Shown piece by piece: positions 1 through 9,286 of a stretch of DNA of 38,183 nt. Source of the DNA: Candidatus Moranbacteria bacterium CG23_combo_of_CG06-09_8_20_14_all_35_22 (GTDB lineage Bacteria > Patescibacteriota > Minisyncoccia > Moranbacterales > UBA2206); contig PCRW01000068.1 in the NCBI GenBank assembly GCA_002772115.1, positions 1 through 38,183 of the forward strand, written 5' to 3'. Made by a program: the position numbers and the translations under genes. The stretch's first letter is position 1, and every line of letters begins with the position of its first letter. Under the pieces are notes generated by a model. It was given only the letters and a program-made list of their open reading frames with translations. It did not search any database and was not told the origin of the DNA.

Positions 1-57
1 TTCAAAATAAAAAATCAATTTCCAAAAATATTCTTGAGCCGGTTAAGAGCATCTTGA

Positions 58-87
58 TTGGCAATTTGGGGGAAATTGGGGTATAAT
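58..87 (+). promoter_or_regulatory. Candidate sigma-70-type promoter upstream of the first phosphoesterase
   Basis: TTGGCA at 58-63 and TATAAT at 82-87 are separated by 18 bases. Transcription would start near 95 and give a leader of about 57 bases before the ATG at 152. A second TATAAT at 139-144 lies 7 bases before that ATG without a good -35 box, so a leaderless start is an alternative. Confidence 0.35.
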
Positions 88-151
88 CAAAATCACGCTG
101 GCGTATCGAAAAAAAATAAACATTGAATTAATTTATTTTATAATACAAAAC

Positions 152-1144
152 ATGAAGAAAAAAATAATCGACAAGATAAAAAGTTTTAAGTTTAAGAACC
201 TTAAAGTATTTATTTTAAAAAACAAAAATTTTTTAGAGATAATATTATTGGTTTTTGCGATTGCAATTGCAGTTGGAATTTTTGGTTTTAGCTCTCTAGG
301 GAAAAATGTTTCAAATTTTGTGGTTGAAAAAAATTGTTCAAATACTGTGGTTCAAAATGATGATGCAGGTGCAAATGATATTAAAGACGAGGAATTTGTG
401 AGCGAAAATTATTATAAGTTAAAGCCTGATTTGGTAATTAGTGTTATGGCGGATTCACAAGCTATTTTTGAAAGATTTAAACTGATTGGCGATTTTGCTA
501 AAAAAATGGAAGAGCAGGAGACAAAACCTGATTTTGTGATTGAAGCGGGAGATTTTATAGAAAATAGAACTAAAGCGGGTGGCGGAAGACAGCCCAGAGA
601 AGATGGTTTAGCGGATTTCAAAAAAGCGGACGCGCTTCTGGCTTACGAGCCTCGCTATCATGTTATTGGAAATCATGAGATGTTGAGTTTTAACAAAAAG
701 GATTATAAGGACTTAACCGGTTTTGATTCCTATTATTCTTTTATAGCAAAGGGCTATCAGATAATAGTTTTGGATGCTATGTATTGGCAAAGTTCCGAAA
801 AAGATGTCGATCCGGAAAAACAGAAACCAGGAGCTTATACCGGATATATTCCGTCAAAGGAAAAAATATGGCTAGAGGAAAGATTAAAAGAAAATGATCG
901 CAATATTATTTTTATCCATCATCCAATATATAATTTGACAAACAGTGTTGAAATTGAAAAGTTGTTGAAAAAATATCAAGATGATGTGATTTTGATTTCT
1001 AACGGTCACAAAAACAGAGCCAGAACTTTTACTTTTGCTGGAACTCATTATGCTGATATTCCTTCCTTGTATCATCAAAAACAATATATGATAATCAGTG
1101 TAAAAAACAAGATAGCCGAAGTTGAGTTTCTAAATTTATACTAA
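152..1144 (+). CDS. Membrane-anchored calcineurin-like phosphoesterase paralogue with an incomplete metal site
   Basis: This 330-residue protein has a basic cytoplasmic N-terminus, one transmembrane segment (about residues 28-47) and an outward-facing metallophosphoesterase domain. The family motifs can be read in order: ADSQ at 100-103, GD at 133-134, GNHE at 173-176, IHHP at 255-258 and GHKN at 285-288. In the family, motif I is DxH and the last motif is GHxH. Here the motif I histidine is Gln103 (codon 458-460) and the last histidine is Asn288 (codon 1013-1015). Both normally bind metal 1, so that site should be impaired while metal 2 ligands remain. The next gene is a close paralogue with both histidines intact, 43 bases downstream. 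It may be a pseudoenzyme, a mononuclear enzyme or a regulatory partner; the substrate is unknown. Confidence 0.85.
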   Translation: MKKKIIDKIKSFKFKNLKVFILKNKNFLEIILLVFAIAIAVGIFGFSSLGKNVSNFVVEKNCSNTVVQNDDAGANDIKDEEFVSENYYKLKPDLVISVMADSQAIFERFKLIGDFAKKMEEQETKPDFVIEAGDFIENRTKAGGGRQPREDGLADFKKADALLAYEPRYHVIGNHEMLSFNKKDYKDLTGFDSYYSFIAKGYQIIVLDAMYWQSSEKDVDPEKQKPGAYTGYIPSKEKIWLEERLKENDRNIIFIHHPIYNLTNSVEIEKLLKKYQDDVILISNGHKNRARTFTFAGTHYADIPSLYHQKQYMIISVKNKIAEVEFLNLY

Positions 1145-1187
1145 TTAGTCGGTCGCTTGATAAATAATAAATTTAATTTAATTTCCT

Positions 1188-2168
1188 ATGAAGAAAAAAG
1201 TAATTGATAAAGTCAAAAATATTTTTTTGAAAAATAAAAAGAAAGTAAAAATAGCAGGATTGGTTTTTTTGGTTATAATTGCAGTTGTAATTTTTGGTTT
1301 CAGTTTTCTGGGAAAAAATGTTTCAAATTTTGTGGCAGAAAAAATTTATTCAAATAAAGTTCAAAAAAATCCTAATATTTCGATTGCAGTCGATGAAAAT
1401 TTTATTAGTGATGATAGCACAAATAAAAAATCGGATCTTGTTATAGGCGCAATGTCTGATTCCCATGCTGAAGGGAAAATTTATTCAATGATAGCTAAGT
1501 TTGCCAAAGAAGTGCATATACAAGAAAAAGGAGAAAGAAATCCAGAAAAGCCAGATTTTATTATTGAGCTGGGTGATTTTATTGAAAATAGGAATATTGA
1601 TGGGAATGGTAAACAGCCAAGGGCCGAAGGTATTGCTGAATGGAAAATAGCTGACGATAGTCTTTTGGGTTTTCAACCGCGATATCATGTAATTGGAAAT
1701 CATGAAATGTTTAGTTTATATAAGAAAGATTATAAAGAACTCACTGGCTTTGATAGCTATTATTCTTTTGTGGCGAAAAATTACCAAATTATAGTTTTGG
1801 ATGCTAATTATTGGTTTGATACCGGCGAAGATGTTGAGCGAGGAAAGGAAAAGCCGGGAGCTTATGAGGGATTTATTCCAGATAAAGAAAAAAAATGGTT
1901 GGAAGAAAAACTCCAAGAGAATAATCGGAATATTATCTTTGTTCATCATCCGTTGTATGGCTTATTTAATAGTATTGAAATTGAAGAATTATTATCAAAA
2001 TATAAAGATAGGGTAGTATTGATTGTAAGTGGACATAAGCATATAGCTAGAAGTTCAACCTTTGCTGGTATTAGTTATATTGATACGCCGTCACTTAATA
2101 TCAAAAAACAATATGTAATTATTAAGGTGAAAGATAATAAATCCGAGGTTGAATTTATTAATTTGTAA
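1188..2168 (+). CDS. Membrane-anchored calcineurin-like phosphoesterase
   Basis: This 326-residue paralogue of the preceding gene has the same plan: basic N-terminus, transmembrane segment at about residues 21-41, a short linker, then the catalytic domain. All metal ligands are present: DSH at 91-93, GD at 129-130, GNHE at 170-173, the VHHP histidines and an intact GHKH. The first hydrophobic segment and the stretch after it (LGKNVSNFV) are nearly identical to the upstream copy, so the pair is a tandem duplication. The gene sits six bases before the glycosyltransferase-flippase fusion and is probably co-transcribed with it. An extracytoplasmic role in removing phosphate from a lipid-linked or glycan intermediate fits the context but is inference. 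Confidence 0.88.
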   Translation: MKKKVIDKVKNIFLKNKKKVKIAGLVFLVIIAVVIFGFSFLGKNVSNFVAEKIYSNKVQKNPNISIAVDENFISDDSTNKKSDLVIGAMSDSHAEGKIYSMIAKFAKEVHIQEKGERNPEKPDFIIELGDFIENRNIDGNGKQPRAEGIAEWKIADDSLLGFQPRYHVIGNHEMFSLYKKDYKELTGFDSYYSFVAKNYQIIVLDANYWFDTGEDVERGKEKPGAYEGFIPDKEKKWLEEKLQENNRNIIFVHHPLYGLFNSIEIEELLSKYKDRVVLIVSGHKHIARSSTFAGISYIDTPSLNIKKQYVIIKVKDNKSEVEFINL

Positions 2169-2174
2169 TAGAAT

Positions 2175-4262
2175 ATGAGAATTCTAATTCTAAATTATGA
2201 ATATCCGCCTTTGGGTGGGGGAGCGGGCAATGCTGTTTTTTATCTGCTCAAGGAATTTTCCAAAAATTCAGATCTTTATGTTGATTTGGTGACTTCTTCG
2301 GCTGATAAAAAGTATCATTTGGAAAAAATAGGAGAGAATATAGAAATTCATAAATTACCAATCGGAAAAAATAATTCTAAAATGCATTTTCAGACCAATA
2401 AGGATCTTTTAGTTTATTCTTGGAAAGCTTATTGGTTTTCCAAGAAATTAATCAAAAAAGAAAAATTTGATGCGACGCTAGCCTTTTTTGGCATTCCTTG
2501 CGGTTATATTGCTAAGAAATTGGGTTTGCCGTATGTCGTGAGTCTGCGGGGAAGTGATGTGCCTTTTTACAATAACCGTTTTCATCTTTTAGATAAATTG
2601 TTTTTCCGCTATATGAGTAGAAATATTTGGAAAAAAGCGGGGGAAGTTGTGGCATTGAGTAATGATTTAGCTAATTTAGCCAAAAAATCGGCGCCAGAAC
2701 AAAAAATAACTATAGTGCGAAATGGGATAAATATTGAAGAATTTCATCCAGATGCTGAAATACTGAAAGAAGAAAAAACATTCAATATTCTTTTTGTCGG
2801 TAGATTGATCGAAAGAAAAGGGGGGATATATGCGCTGGAAGCTTTCAGAGATTTAGCCAAAAAACATAATAATGTCAAATTGCTAATTGCTGGTGAAGGG
2901 CCATTGCAAGAAGAGTACAAAAAATTTGCCAAAGAAAATAATTTAGAAGATATGATTGATTTTCTTGGTATTGTGAAACACTGTGAAATAGCTAAACTTT
3001 ATCAAAAATCTCATATATTTATTTTGCCATCGCTTAGTGAAGCACTTGGCAATGTGACGCAGGAAGCCTTGGCTTCGGGATTGCCAATCATCACGACTGA
3101 TACGGGTGCAGCTGAACTAATGAATGGAAACGGATTTATCATCAAGAAAAAATCGTCACAAGATATTTTTGATGGCCTTGAAAAAATAATCAACAACGAA
3201 AACTTGCGCCAAGAGATGTCGCAAAAAAGTCGAAAAATTTCGCAGTCAATGTCTTGGGCAGAAACAGCCAATCATTATATGCGAATATTAACTAGCGCAT
3301 CAGTGAAAAAAAACGAAATTAAAAAAAATAATAATAAGATAAAATTATTCCTAAAGCTTTTTGCGACCGCTCTTTTTCTGGGCTGGATTTTTTTCAAAAT
3401 TGATTGGTCGGAAGTGCTTATTTATTTTGAAAAACTGGATATTTGGTGGATGTTTGCTTTTGTGATAATTTATGCCGGTGGAACTTTGATTTCCTCAAGC
3501 AAATGGAAAATTCTGGCGGATTTCAAAGGAATTCATCTCAAATTTTGGGATATTTTCAAAATTTATCTAACAGGCGCTTTTATAAATAATTTTTTTCCTT
3601 CCATCATCGGTGGAGACACTTATCGTTCTTATACTCTAGGAAAGGCGGGAGGAAAAAAATATCTGGAAGCTACCTCAACGGTTTTGGCCGATCGAATTAT
3701 TGGTTTTGCCGGAGTGATGCTTCTAATTCTTTTTTTTAGCCTGCTTGATTTGAAAGCGGTTTTCAAAAATCACATTCTTTTGGTGGCTAATTTGGCGATA
3801 ATCGCATTTTTTGGAATCAATTTCCTTTTGGCAGTTATCAGAAAAAATTCAATTTGGAATAAGGTCAAAAGATTTATTCCGGAAAAAATAATCAAACTTA
3901 TTCGAGAAATATATTTTTATCAGCAGTATGGAGTATTGGCTAAAACTTTATTTTTAGGAGCAGCTTTTAATTTCATTGGAGTTGGATTGGCGTCGTGGAT
4001 GCTTTTTGTTGATTTGCATATTCCCATAAGCTTTATTGATTTTATGATTGCTATTTCCATTGTGAGTATAGTTTCTTCGATCCCCGTGAGCATTGGAAAC
4101 ATCGGCATCAAAGAATGGGCCTTTATCACTTTTTTTGGTATCTTCGGAGTGGATGGTGAAGCAGCGATTTCCATTGCCATTTTTGGCCGATTTTTGCAAA
4201 TGCTAGTGAGTTTTTTTGCAATACCATTTTATTTAAAAGAAAAAAAAGACCGCGATAAATAA
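2175..4262 (+). CDS. GT4 glycosyltransferase fused to a lysylphosphatidylglycerol-synthase/UPF0104-type membrane domain
   Basis: This 695-residue protein has two parts. Residues 1 to about 372 form a GT-B fold, family 4 glycosyltransferase: an N-terminal glycine-rich loop (PPLGGGAGN), a LFVGRLIERKGG segment starting the donor domain and an E-x7-E type motif near residues 287-297 (SEALGNVTQEA). A lysine- and asparagine-rich linker follows. Residues about 385-690 carry around eight hydrophobic segments resembling the LPG_synthase_TM family (PF03706), including a conserved-looking FFPSIIGGD stretch in the first third. Members of that family include the membrane part of MprF and archaeal AglD-like proteins. 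The fusion suggests that sugar transfer to a lipid carrier is coupled to a membrane step such as flipping. The end of the gene overlaps a terminator. Confidence 0.85.
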   Translation: MRILILNYEYPPLGGGAGNAVFYLLKEFSKNSDLYVDLVTSSADKKYHLEKIGENIEIHKLPIGKNNSKMHFQTNKDLLVYSWKAYWFSKKLIKKEKFDATLAFFGIPCGYIAKKLGLPYVVSLRGSDVPFYNNRFHLLDKLFFRYMSRNIWKKAGEVVALSNDLANLAKKSAPEQKITIVRNGINIEEFHPDAEILKEEKTFNILFVGRLIERKGGIYALEAFRDLAKKHNNVKLLIAGEGPLQEEYKKFAKENNLEDMIDFLGIVKHCEIAKLYQKSHIFILPSLSEALGNVTQEALASGLPIITTDTGAAELMNGNGFIIKKKSSQDIFDGLEKIINNENLRQEMSQKSRKISQSMSWAETANHYMRILTSASVKKNEIKKNNNKIKLFLKLFATALFLGWIFFKIDWSEVLIYFEKLDIWWMFAFVIIYAGGTLISSSKWKILADFKGIHLKFWDIFKIYLTGAFINNFFPSIIGGDTYRSYTLGKAGGKKYLEATSTVLADRIIGFAGVMLLILFFSLLDLKAVFKNHILLVANLAIIAFFGINFLLAVIRKNSIWNKVKRFIPEKIIKLIREIYFYQQYGVLAKTLFLGAAFNFIGVGLASWMLFVDLHIPISFIDFMIAISIVSIVSSIPVSIGNIGIKEWAFITFFGIFGVDGEAAISIAIFGRFLQMLVSFFAIPFYLKEKKDRDK

Positions 4263-4298
4263 TTATTGGAAGTTGAAATTATTACGCAGTCTTTTTTT
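4241..4298. terminator. Bidirectional intrinsic terminator between convergent genes
   Basis: AAAAAAAGAC at 4241-4250 pairs with GTCTTTTTTT at 4289-4298. Inside, CGCGATAAATAATT pairs imperfectly with AATTATTACGC. The A-run and T-run make it work on both strands. It overlaps the last codons of the plus-strand gene and the stop codon of the minus-strand gene. Confidence 0.75.
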
Positions 4299-6117
4299 AT
4301 TCAGCTTTATAAATCTTTATAAAATTATCCGGTCGTCCGTCGATATACATCTCCCAAACGGGAGTTTTTGTTTCCAGAAAATTATTTAGCGGAATATATT
4401 TTCTTTGACAAGTATTTTTTCTTTTATTGCACCAATAATCATACATCATTTTTCCTTGTTGACTGAAAACATAATATTCAACTGGTTTCCAATTTTTTTT
4501 AGAAAGATATTCTCGGTAAGTTGTACCTTTGAAAAACTTAGAAAATCCGCCATAATCCGCCCAAACAACTATATTTTTTGCATCAGGGAGTGAATTTAGA
4601 TATTGCGCCACTTCATATCCGCCATATCCCCAAGCGCCGGACAAGATGTATTTTTGGGGAAGTAGAGAATTGATGTAGCTAAAATAAAAAGGCTTGGCTT
4701 GCCAAAGGCTCAAAAAACTTATGGCAATAATAGCCAGTGAAATATAAACCTTGTTGATATTTTTTAGTTTATTATGAGAAAAAAATTCATATAAGCCAAA
4801 AGAAGCTAAAATTGATACTAGCGGATAAAGAATAATGCTGTAGCGGACAGTGGAGGGAAGTTTTTCAGCAATTAAAGCGAAATAATAAACGATTATGAAT
4901 AATTGAAGAATGATTGAGGTAAAAGTCATATTTATTTTTTTAAATATTTGTTTTATCCAAATAAATAGTAAAAATATAATGACAAGTGGAGTGAGAGAAA
5001 AAGTTAAGGAATAAAATTGGTATAGTAATTTTTCTAAAAATAAAGAATCTTTTGTGAAATCAGATGAGCGAGTGGCATACTGCACGATATTTTCAGGATT
5101 TAAGAAGAATAAATTCGTGTTCCAGTTTATGATAACCGCTACAAAAGTTAATGTTAGTAATAGAGGAATAAATCTAAATATTTCTTCAAATTTTTTAGGA
5201 ATAAAGTTTATTATTTTGAGAGATAGTTTGCTGTTTAATTTGATAGCATCCGCAATGAGAAAAAATTGTATTATAAGTATAAGTGGCAATATCTTTTTCA
5301 TTGAGGAATAGCCGATTGTATAATCAAAAAAAAGTTGTTTATCAATAAAAACCGCCGGCATAAAAAAAGAAAAAACGGCTAATGATCCAATTATTGTTGT
5401 TAGATAAAAAATAGATATTTTTAATATTTTTTTATGGATTGGTATTGAATTTATTTTCCACTTTGGGATATTTAGAAAATAAAAAATCAGAGTGGCAATA
5501 AAAAGAAAAGGGAAAAAAATAACACTTACAAATTTTGTCAGAAGGGACAATCCCAGAAAAATAGGGGATAGCAATATGAACTTCTTTTCTTCCGTTTGTA
5601 GATAAGCGATAAAGTTCAGAAGTGTGGCAGTTGAAAAAAGCCAAAACAATGAATCGGGATTGATGATTTGGGAAATTCCTAAAAGAATAGGGGAAAGAAG
5701 CATCAAGGCGAAAGACCAAAAAGCAATCCAAAAATTGGCAGTTATTTTTTTTATCAGCCAGAAAATATAAAGCATAAAAAAAGCGTTGAAAAAAAGAATA
5801 GGCAGACGGAAAGATTTATACAGAGATTCAACTTTTAATATATTGCTAATATCTTTTTGTGGATTTTTTTCCCAAAAAAGAGAAATACCTGAAACAAGCG
5901 CAACTGGTATACCAGGTTTATCGCTAAGGACGGTAGCTGGCCAATCTTTTGGACTAAGACTATGCCAATATATATAAACTCTTTCGCCTATCCACAAATG
6001 TTCATCGGCAGTTTGAAATTGAGTCAGATGGTAAAAGCCAAAAGAAAAATAAATTACATAAACGATTAAAAACAAGAAAGCCAAAATACTTTTTTTCTTC
6101 AAATTTATTTTTTCCAT
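4297..6117 (-). CDS. Polytopic GT-C glycosyltransferase (GT39/ArnT-like)
   Basis: This 606-residue protein has about 12 hydrophobic segments. After the first one comes a short outward loop with the acidic pair D38-E39 followed by His40 (TADEHLWIGE). An acidic pair in the first extracytoplasmic loop is the hallmark of GT-C enzymes that take sugars from polyprenyl-phosphate donors. The loop continues with DKPGIPVAL, a pattern frequent in GT39-like proteins. The last ~120 residues form a soluble outer domain (WGYGGYEVAQYLNSLPDAKN). Enzymes of this type glycosylate proteins or lipids on the outer face of the membrane. It is divergent in sequence from the three tandem GT-C genes next to it and is read from the opposite strand. 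Confidence 0.8.
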   Translation of the reverse strand: MEKINLKKKSILAFLFLIVYVIYFSFGFYHLTQFQTADEHLWIGERVYIYWHSLSPKDWPATVLSDKPGIPVALVSGISLFWEKNPQKDISNILKVESLYKSFRLPILFFNAFFMLYIFWLIKKITANFWIAFWSFALMLLSPILLGISQIINPDSLFWLFSTATLLNFIAYLQTEEKKFILLSPIFLGLSLLTKFVSVIFFPFLFIATLIFYFLNIPKWKINSIPIHKKILKISIFYLTTIIGSLAVFSFFMPAVFIDKQLFFDYTIGYSSMKKILPLILIIQFFLIADAIKLNSKLSLKIINFIPKKFEEIFRFIPLLLTLTFVAVIINWNTNLFFLNPENIVQYATRSSDFTKDSLFLEKLLYQFYSLTFSLTPLVIIFLLFIWIKQIFKKINMTFTSIILQLFIIVYYFALIAEKLPSTVRYSIILYPLVSILASFGLYEFFSHNKLKNINKVYISLAIIAISFLSLWQAKPFYFSYINSLLPQKYILSGAWGYGGYEVAQYLNSLPDAKNIVVWADYGGFSKFFKGTTYREYLSKKNWKPVEYYVFSQQGKMMYDYWCNKRKNTCQRKYIPLNNFLETKTPVWEMYIDGRPDNFIKIYKAE

Positions 6118-6132
6118 AATAAACTGTTGCTA

Positions 6133-6161
6133 TTGATTATATTTTGTTTATTGTTTATAAT
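6133..6161 (+). promoter_or_regulatory. Promoter of the tandem GT-C genes, overlapping a divergent -10 box
   Basis: TTGATT at 6133-6138 and TATAAT at 6156-6161 have a 17-base spacer, a near-consensus sigma-70 arrangement. The ATG at 6171 is only 9 bases downstream of the -10 box, so the mRNA would have almost no leader. On the minus strand TATAAT (complement of 6136-6141) lies upstream of the gene starting at 6117. The two promoters physically overlap. Confidence 0.6.
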
Positions 6162-6170
6162 TATTTTAGC

Positions 6171-7697
6171 ATGAATATTGGTGAAAGAAAAATAATAATA
6201 AGTTCGCTTTTTTTGATTGTGCTTTTGGGCGCATTTTTGCGTTTGTACAAACTTAATGATGAGGCTTTTGCGCGGGATGAATTTTTTGATATCAATACCT
6301 CGTATGGATATTTCAAAACAGGGGAGTGGTTAGCGTGGGATTTTAATTTAAATCAACCATTGGAATCAGCTTTGCAAAAAGATTATAGCAACACTCGCGC
6401 CCAGCTTTTTCGAATTCCCTTGGCTTTGGCGTATAATATTATGGAGCCAACTGAAGGCAATGCTCGGCTCATGAGTGTTTTCTGGGGGATTGTGAGTATT
6501 TTGGTTATATATTTTGTGACACTTTCTTTTACGGGAAATTATTGGATGGCGCTTTTGGCGGCACTGTTAGTTTCCATTGGCGAATCGGAAATTCTTTTTG
6601 GCCGGCGTTTGCGAATGTATTCAATGCTTTTTCCAATTTATCTCATTTTTTCTTGGTTGCTGTTTAAGTTTTATGAATCTGAATATAAAGGCAAAATAAA
6701 ATTCTTTCAAAAAATTTATCAAAAATTTAAAGTTAATTTGAATTATATTTTGCCGACGGCAATTTTTGGATTGGTGAGTTATGAAATTCAAGAGTTGAGT
6801 GTGCATATCGTTTTCGCTTTAGTAGCCTATTGTACTGTTTTGGCTTTATTTAATTTTTTTAAAAAACAAAAATATTGGGACAAATATAATCTAACTTTAT
6901 TTTTGAGTTTTTTGAGTTTTCTTGTGTTGAAAGTTGCTTTTAGCCAAGTTTATAAAGATTTTGACAAGGCGGTGAGTTTTTGGCAGGACAATTATCGGAG
7001 TATCGAATATTTTTTTACTGACTTTAAATATTTAGTTGTTGGAATAGCGCTTTTTTTTCTGGGTGGATTATTTTTGGCTTTCAAACTCAAACGAAAAAAA
7101 GAAGCTTTATTTATTTTTCTTTCCGCTTTCATTCCACTTTTTTACGCTATTTTTTCTTGGGTACGCGAACCAGCTTCACGCTATATTTATTTTATCCAAT
7201 CATTTGGAATTATTCTTGTCTCAATTGGAATTTATGCCATCTATTATTTTTTAGCAGGAAAATTTAAAAATCATAAAAAATTCATCGCTTTAGCGATTTT
7301 AGCACTAACTTTTTTATCCTTAGATTATTCTCATATTTTGGGCAAGGACAATCTGTATCAACAAAGAGCAACTTCAAATTTTATAGACTTTCGAAAAGTT
7401 TTTGCTGTGGCGAAGGAAAATATGAAACCAGGAGACATTATGATCACGCGAGCCTATCGTAGTTTCTATTTTCCCAATTGGAAAACAAAAGTGTATGATG
7501 TGAAAGTTTTGCCATTGGAAAAACAAAATTGCCAAGAAACATTTGCTAAAATTATTTCTGAAAATGAAAGCGGAATGGTAGTTTTACCAGAGATTGATCA
7601 TTTGTTAGTATGTAAAAACGGCCGGAAATATTTGGAAGAAAATTTGGAAAAAATAGATTCGCAGGTGAAAGGTGTGAATATTTATCGCTGGCAATAA
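6171..7697 (+). CDS. Polytopic GT-C glycosyltransferase, tandem paralogue 1
   Basis: This is a 508-residue membrane protein. The ATG at 6171 is preferred over an upstream TTG at 6144, because the promoter -10 box at 6156-6161 lies between the two. It has about ten hydrophobic segments. The first outer loop carries the acidic pair D36-E37 in RDEFFDINTSYGYFKTG, the expected catalytic position of GT39-like enzymes. A conserved RLRMYSMLFP motif follows the fourth hydrophobic region, and a soluble C-terminal domain of about 100 residues ends in IYRW. It shares long identical blocks with the next gene (IYFVTLSFTGNYW) and is 18 bases from it. It should use a polyprenyl-linked sugar at the outer membrane face; the acceptor is unknown. 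Confidence 0.82.
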   Translation: MNIGERKIIISSLFLIVLLGAFLRLYKLNDEAFARDEFFDINTSYGYFKTGEWLAWDFNLNQPLESALQKDYSNTRAQLFRIPLALAYNIMEPTEGNARLMSVFWGIVSILVIYFVTLSFTGNYWMALLAALLVSIGESEILFGRRLRMYSMLFPIYLIFSWLLFKFYESEYKGKIKFFQKIYQKFKVNLNYILPTAIFGLVSYEIQELSVHIVFALVAYCTVLALFNFFKKQKYWDKYNLTLFLSFLSFLVLKVAFSQVYKDFDKAVSFWQDNYRSIEYFFTDFKYLVVGIALFFLGGLFLAFKLKRKKEALFIFLSAFIPLFYAIFSWVREPASRYIYFIQSFGIILVSIGIYAIYYFLAGKFKNHKKFIALAILALTFLSLDYSHILGKDNLYQQRATSNFIDFRKVFAVAKENMKPGDIMITRAYRSFYFPNWKTKVYDVKVLPLEKQNCQETFAKIISENESGMVVLPEIDHLLVCKNGRKYLEENLEKIDSQVKGVNIYRWQ

Positions 7698-7715
7698 TTA
7701 TTTTAGGATAAAAAT

Positions 7716-9248
7716 ATGCAAAATAAAAAAAATTTCTTAATTATGTTGATGCTAGTAGTTTTTCTTGGTGCGGGGCTGCGCATTTATAACTTAGGCAACA
7801 CTTCTTTTGATCGAGATGAATTCTTTGAGCTCAATTCTTCCTATGGTTATTTTAAAACAGGCACTTGGGTAGCCTGGGATTTTGGCAATGAGAAACCGTT
7901 TGAAGCGAGCTTGCAAGACAAAACTAGTACGGAGCGAGCGGAAATTTATCGCTGGCAATTGGCGCAGGTGTATAAATTTTTTGAACCGACAGAAATTTCA
8001 ACTCGCGCGATAAGTGTTTTTTGGGGAATTGTGAGTATTCTTGCCATATATTTTGTGACTCTTTCGTTTACGGGAAATTATTGGACAGCACTTTTGGCAG
8101 CTTTTTTGGTTGCAGTTGGTGAATCAGGCATAGTTTATAGTCGACGACTTCGTATGTACTCAATGCTTTTTCCTGTTTACTTAATTTTTTCTTGGTGTGT
8201 TTTCAAATTTTATGAAACGAAATATATCGGCAAGAATAAATTTTTTAAATTAGCTTCCGACAAACTAAATGTCAACTTGTTGTACATTTTGCCGGTAATA
8301 ATCACAGGGATTGTGAGCTACAATGTGCATATGCTTTCAGTGAGTATTGTGGTGGCAATTTTTTCTTTTTGTGTTTGCAGTTGGTTTTTATGGGAGAGAA
8401 AAAGTGGGAAAATAAATAAATATTCCATTACATTAGGAATGATTTTTATTGCCTATCTTATTGTGAGCTTGACTCCAAGTCTAGCTAAATTCTACAAATC
8501 ATTCAAAAAACAAGTCGAGCTTTTCAAATTTAATTATAATTATTTTACCGAATATTTTACGGATTTTATTTTTCCAATTGTCGGTTTAGTTTTGGCGCTT
8601 ATTGGAGTATGGTATTTATTTGAAAAAATGAAGAGAAAAAAAGAAGCAGTTTTTCTTTTTCTTTCGGCATTTGCCGTACTTGCTTTTGCTGTTTTCACTT
8701 GGGACAGAACTCCCTCTGGTCGTTACATCTATTTCATTCAATCTTTTGGCATAATTCTTGTGTCCGTTGGAATATACGCACTTTTCATCTATTTGACTGA
8801 TTATATTAAAAAACACAAGAAAATAGCGGGGATAATTCTGTTGATATTTTTTCTGGTGCTGATGGATTGGTCTTATTTCAAAAAAGAAAATAATATCTAT
8901 GCTCATACGAAAAATTCATATTATCCAGATTTTAAAAATATTTTTCCTTATATTTTAGAAAACAAAAAAGACGGAGATGTTTTTTTTACGCGATCATACC
9001 GTAGTTATTATTGGCAAGGAGAAAAAATAAAAGTAATTGATCTCCAGTCGCTTCCATTTGAGAAAAAAGATTGTTTGAAAAATGTCAGTGAAGTTATGGC
9101 GAAAAATCCAAAGGGCTGGTTTATTCTACCAAAAATAGATATGAATTTAATCTGCAAAGACGGGATAAAATATCTGGATGATAATTTTGAAAAAGTAAAA
9201 GATGAACATATTCCAACTTCTGTTTCAGTTTATCGTTGGGGTGGATAA
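7716..9248 (+). CDS. Polytopic GT-C glycosyltransferase, tandem paralogue 2
   Basis: This 510-residue protein is the middle copy of three. The acidic pair is D34-E35 in DRDEFFELNSSYGYFKTG. The loop continues with WVAWDFGNEKPFEA, showing that the substrate-facing loop differs from copy 1 while the membrane core is strongly conserved. An AGGA element 9 bases before the ATG is one of the few clear Shine-Dalgarno sites here. The C-terminal soluble domain keeps the pattern of two Cys (DCLK and ICKDG) also seen in copy 1 (NCQE and VCKNG), which may form a disulfide outside the cell. Copy 3 lacks this pair. It is probably part of one operon with its neighbours. Confidence 0.82.
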   Translation: MQNKKNFLIMLMLVVFLGAGLRIYNLGNTSFDRDEFFELNSSYGYFKTGTWVAWDFGNEKPFEASLQDKTSTERAEIYRWQLAQVYKFFEPTEISTRAISVFWGIVSILAIYFVTLSFTGNYWTALLAAFLVAVGESGIVYSRRLRMYSMLFPVYLIFSWCVFKFYETKYIGKNKFFKLASDKLNVNLLYILPVIITGIVSYNVHMLSVSIVVAIFSFCVCSWFLWERKSGKINKYSITLGMIFIAYLIVSLTPSLAKFYKSFKKQVELFKFNYNYFTEYFTDFIFPIVGLVLALIGVWYLFEKMKRKKEAVFLFLSAFAVLAFAVFTWDRTPSGRYIYFIQSFGIILVSVGIYALFIYLTDYIKKHKKIAGIILLIFFLVLMDWSYFKKENNIYAHTKNSYYPDFKNIFPYILENKKDGDVFFTRSYRSYYWQGEKIKVIDLQSLPFEKKDCLKNVSEVMAKNPKGWFILPKIDMNLICKDGIKYLDDNFEKVKDEHIPTSVSVYRWGG

Positions 9249-9286
9249 AAAGCAAAATTCTAAAAAATAAATTTTAAACTAAAACA

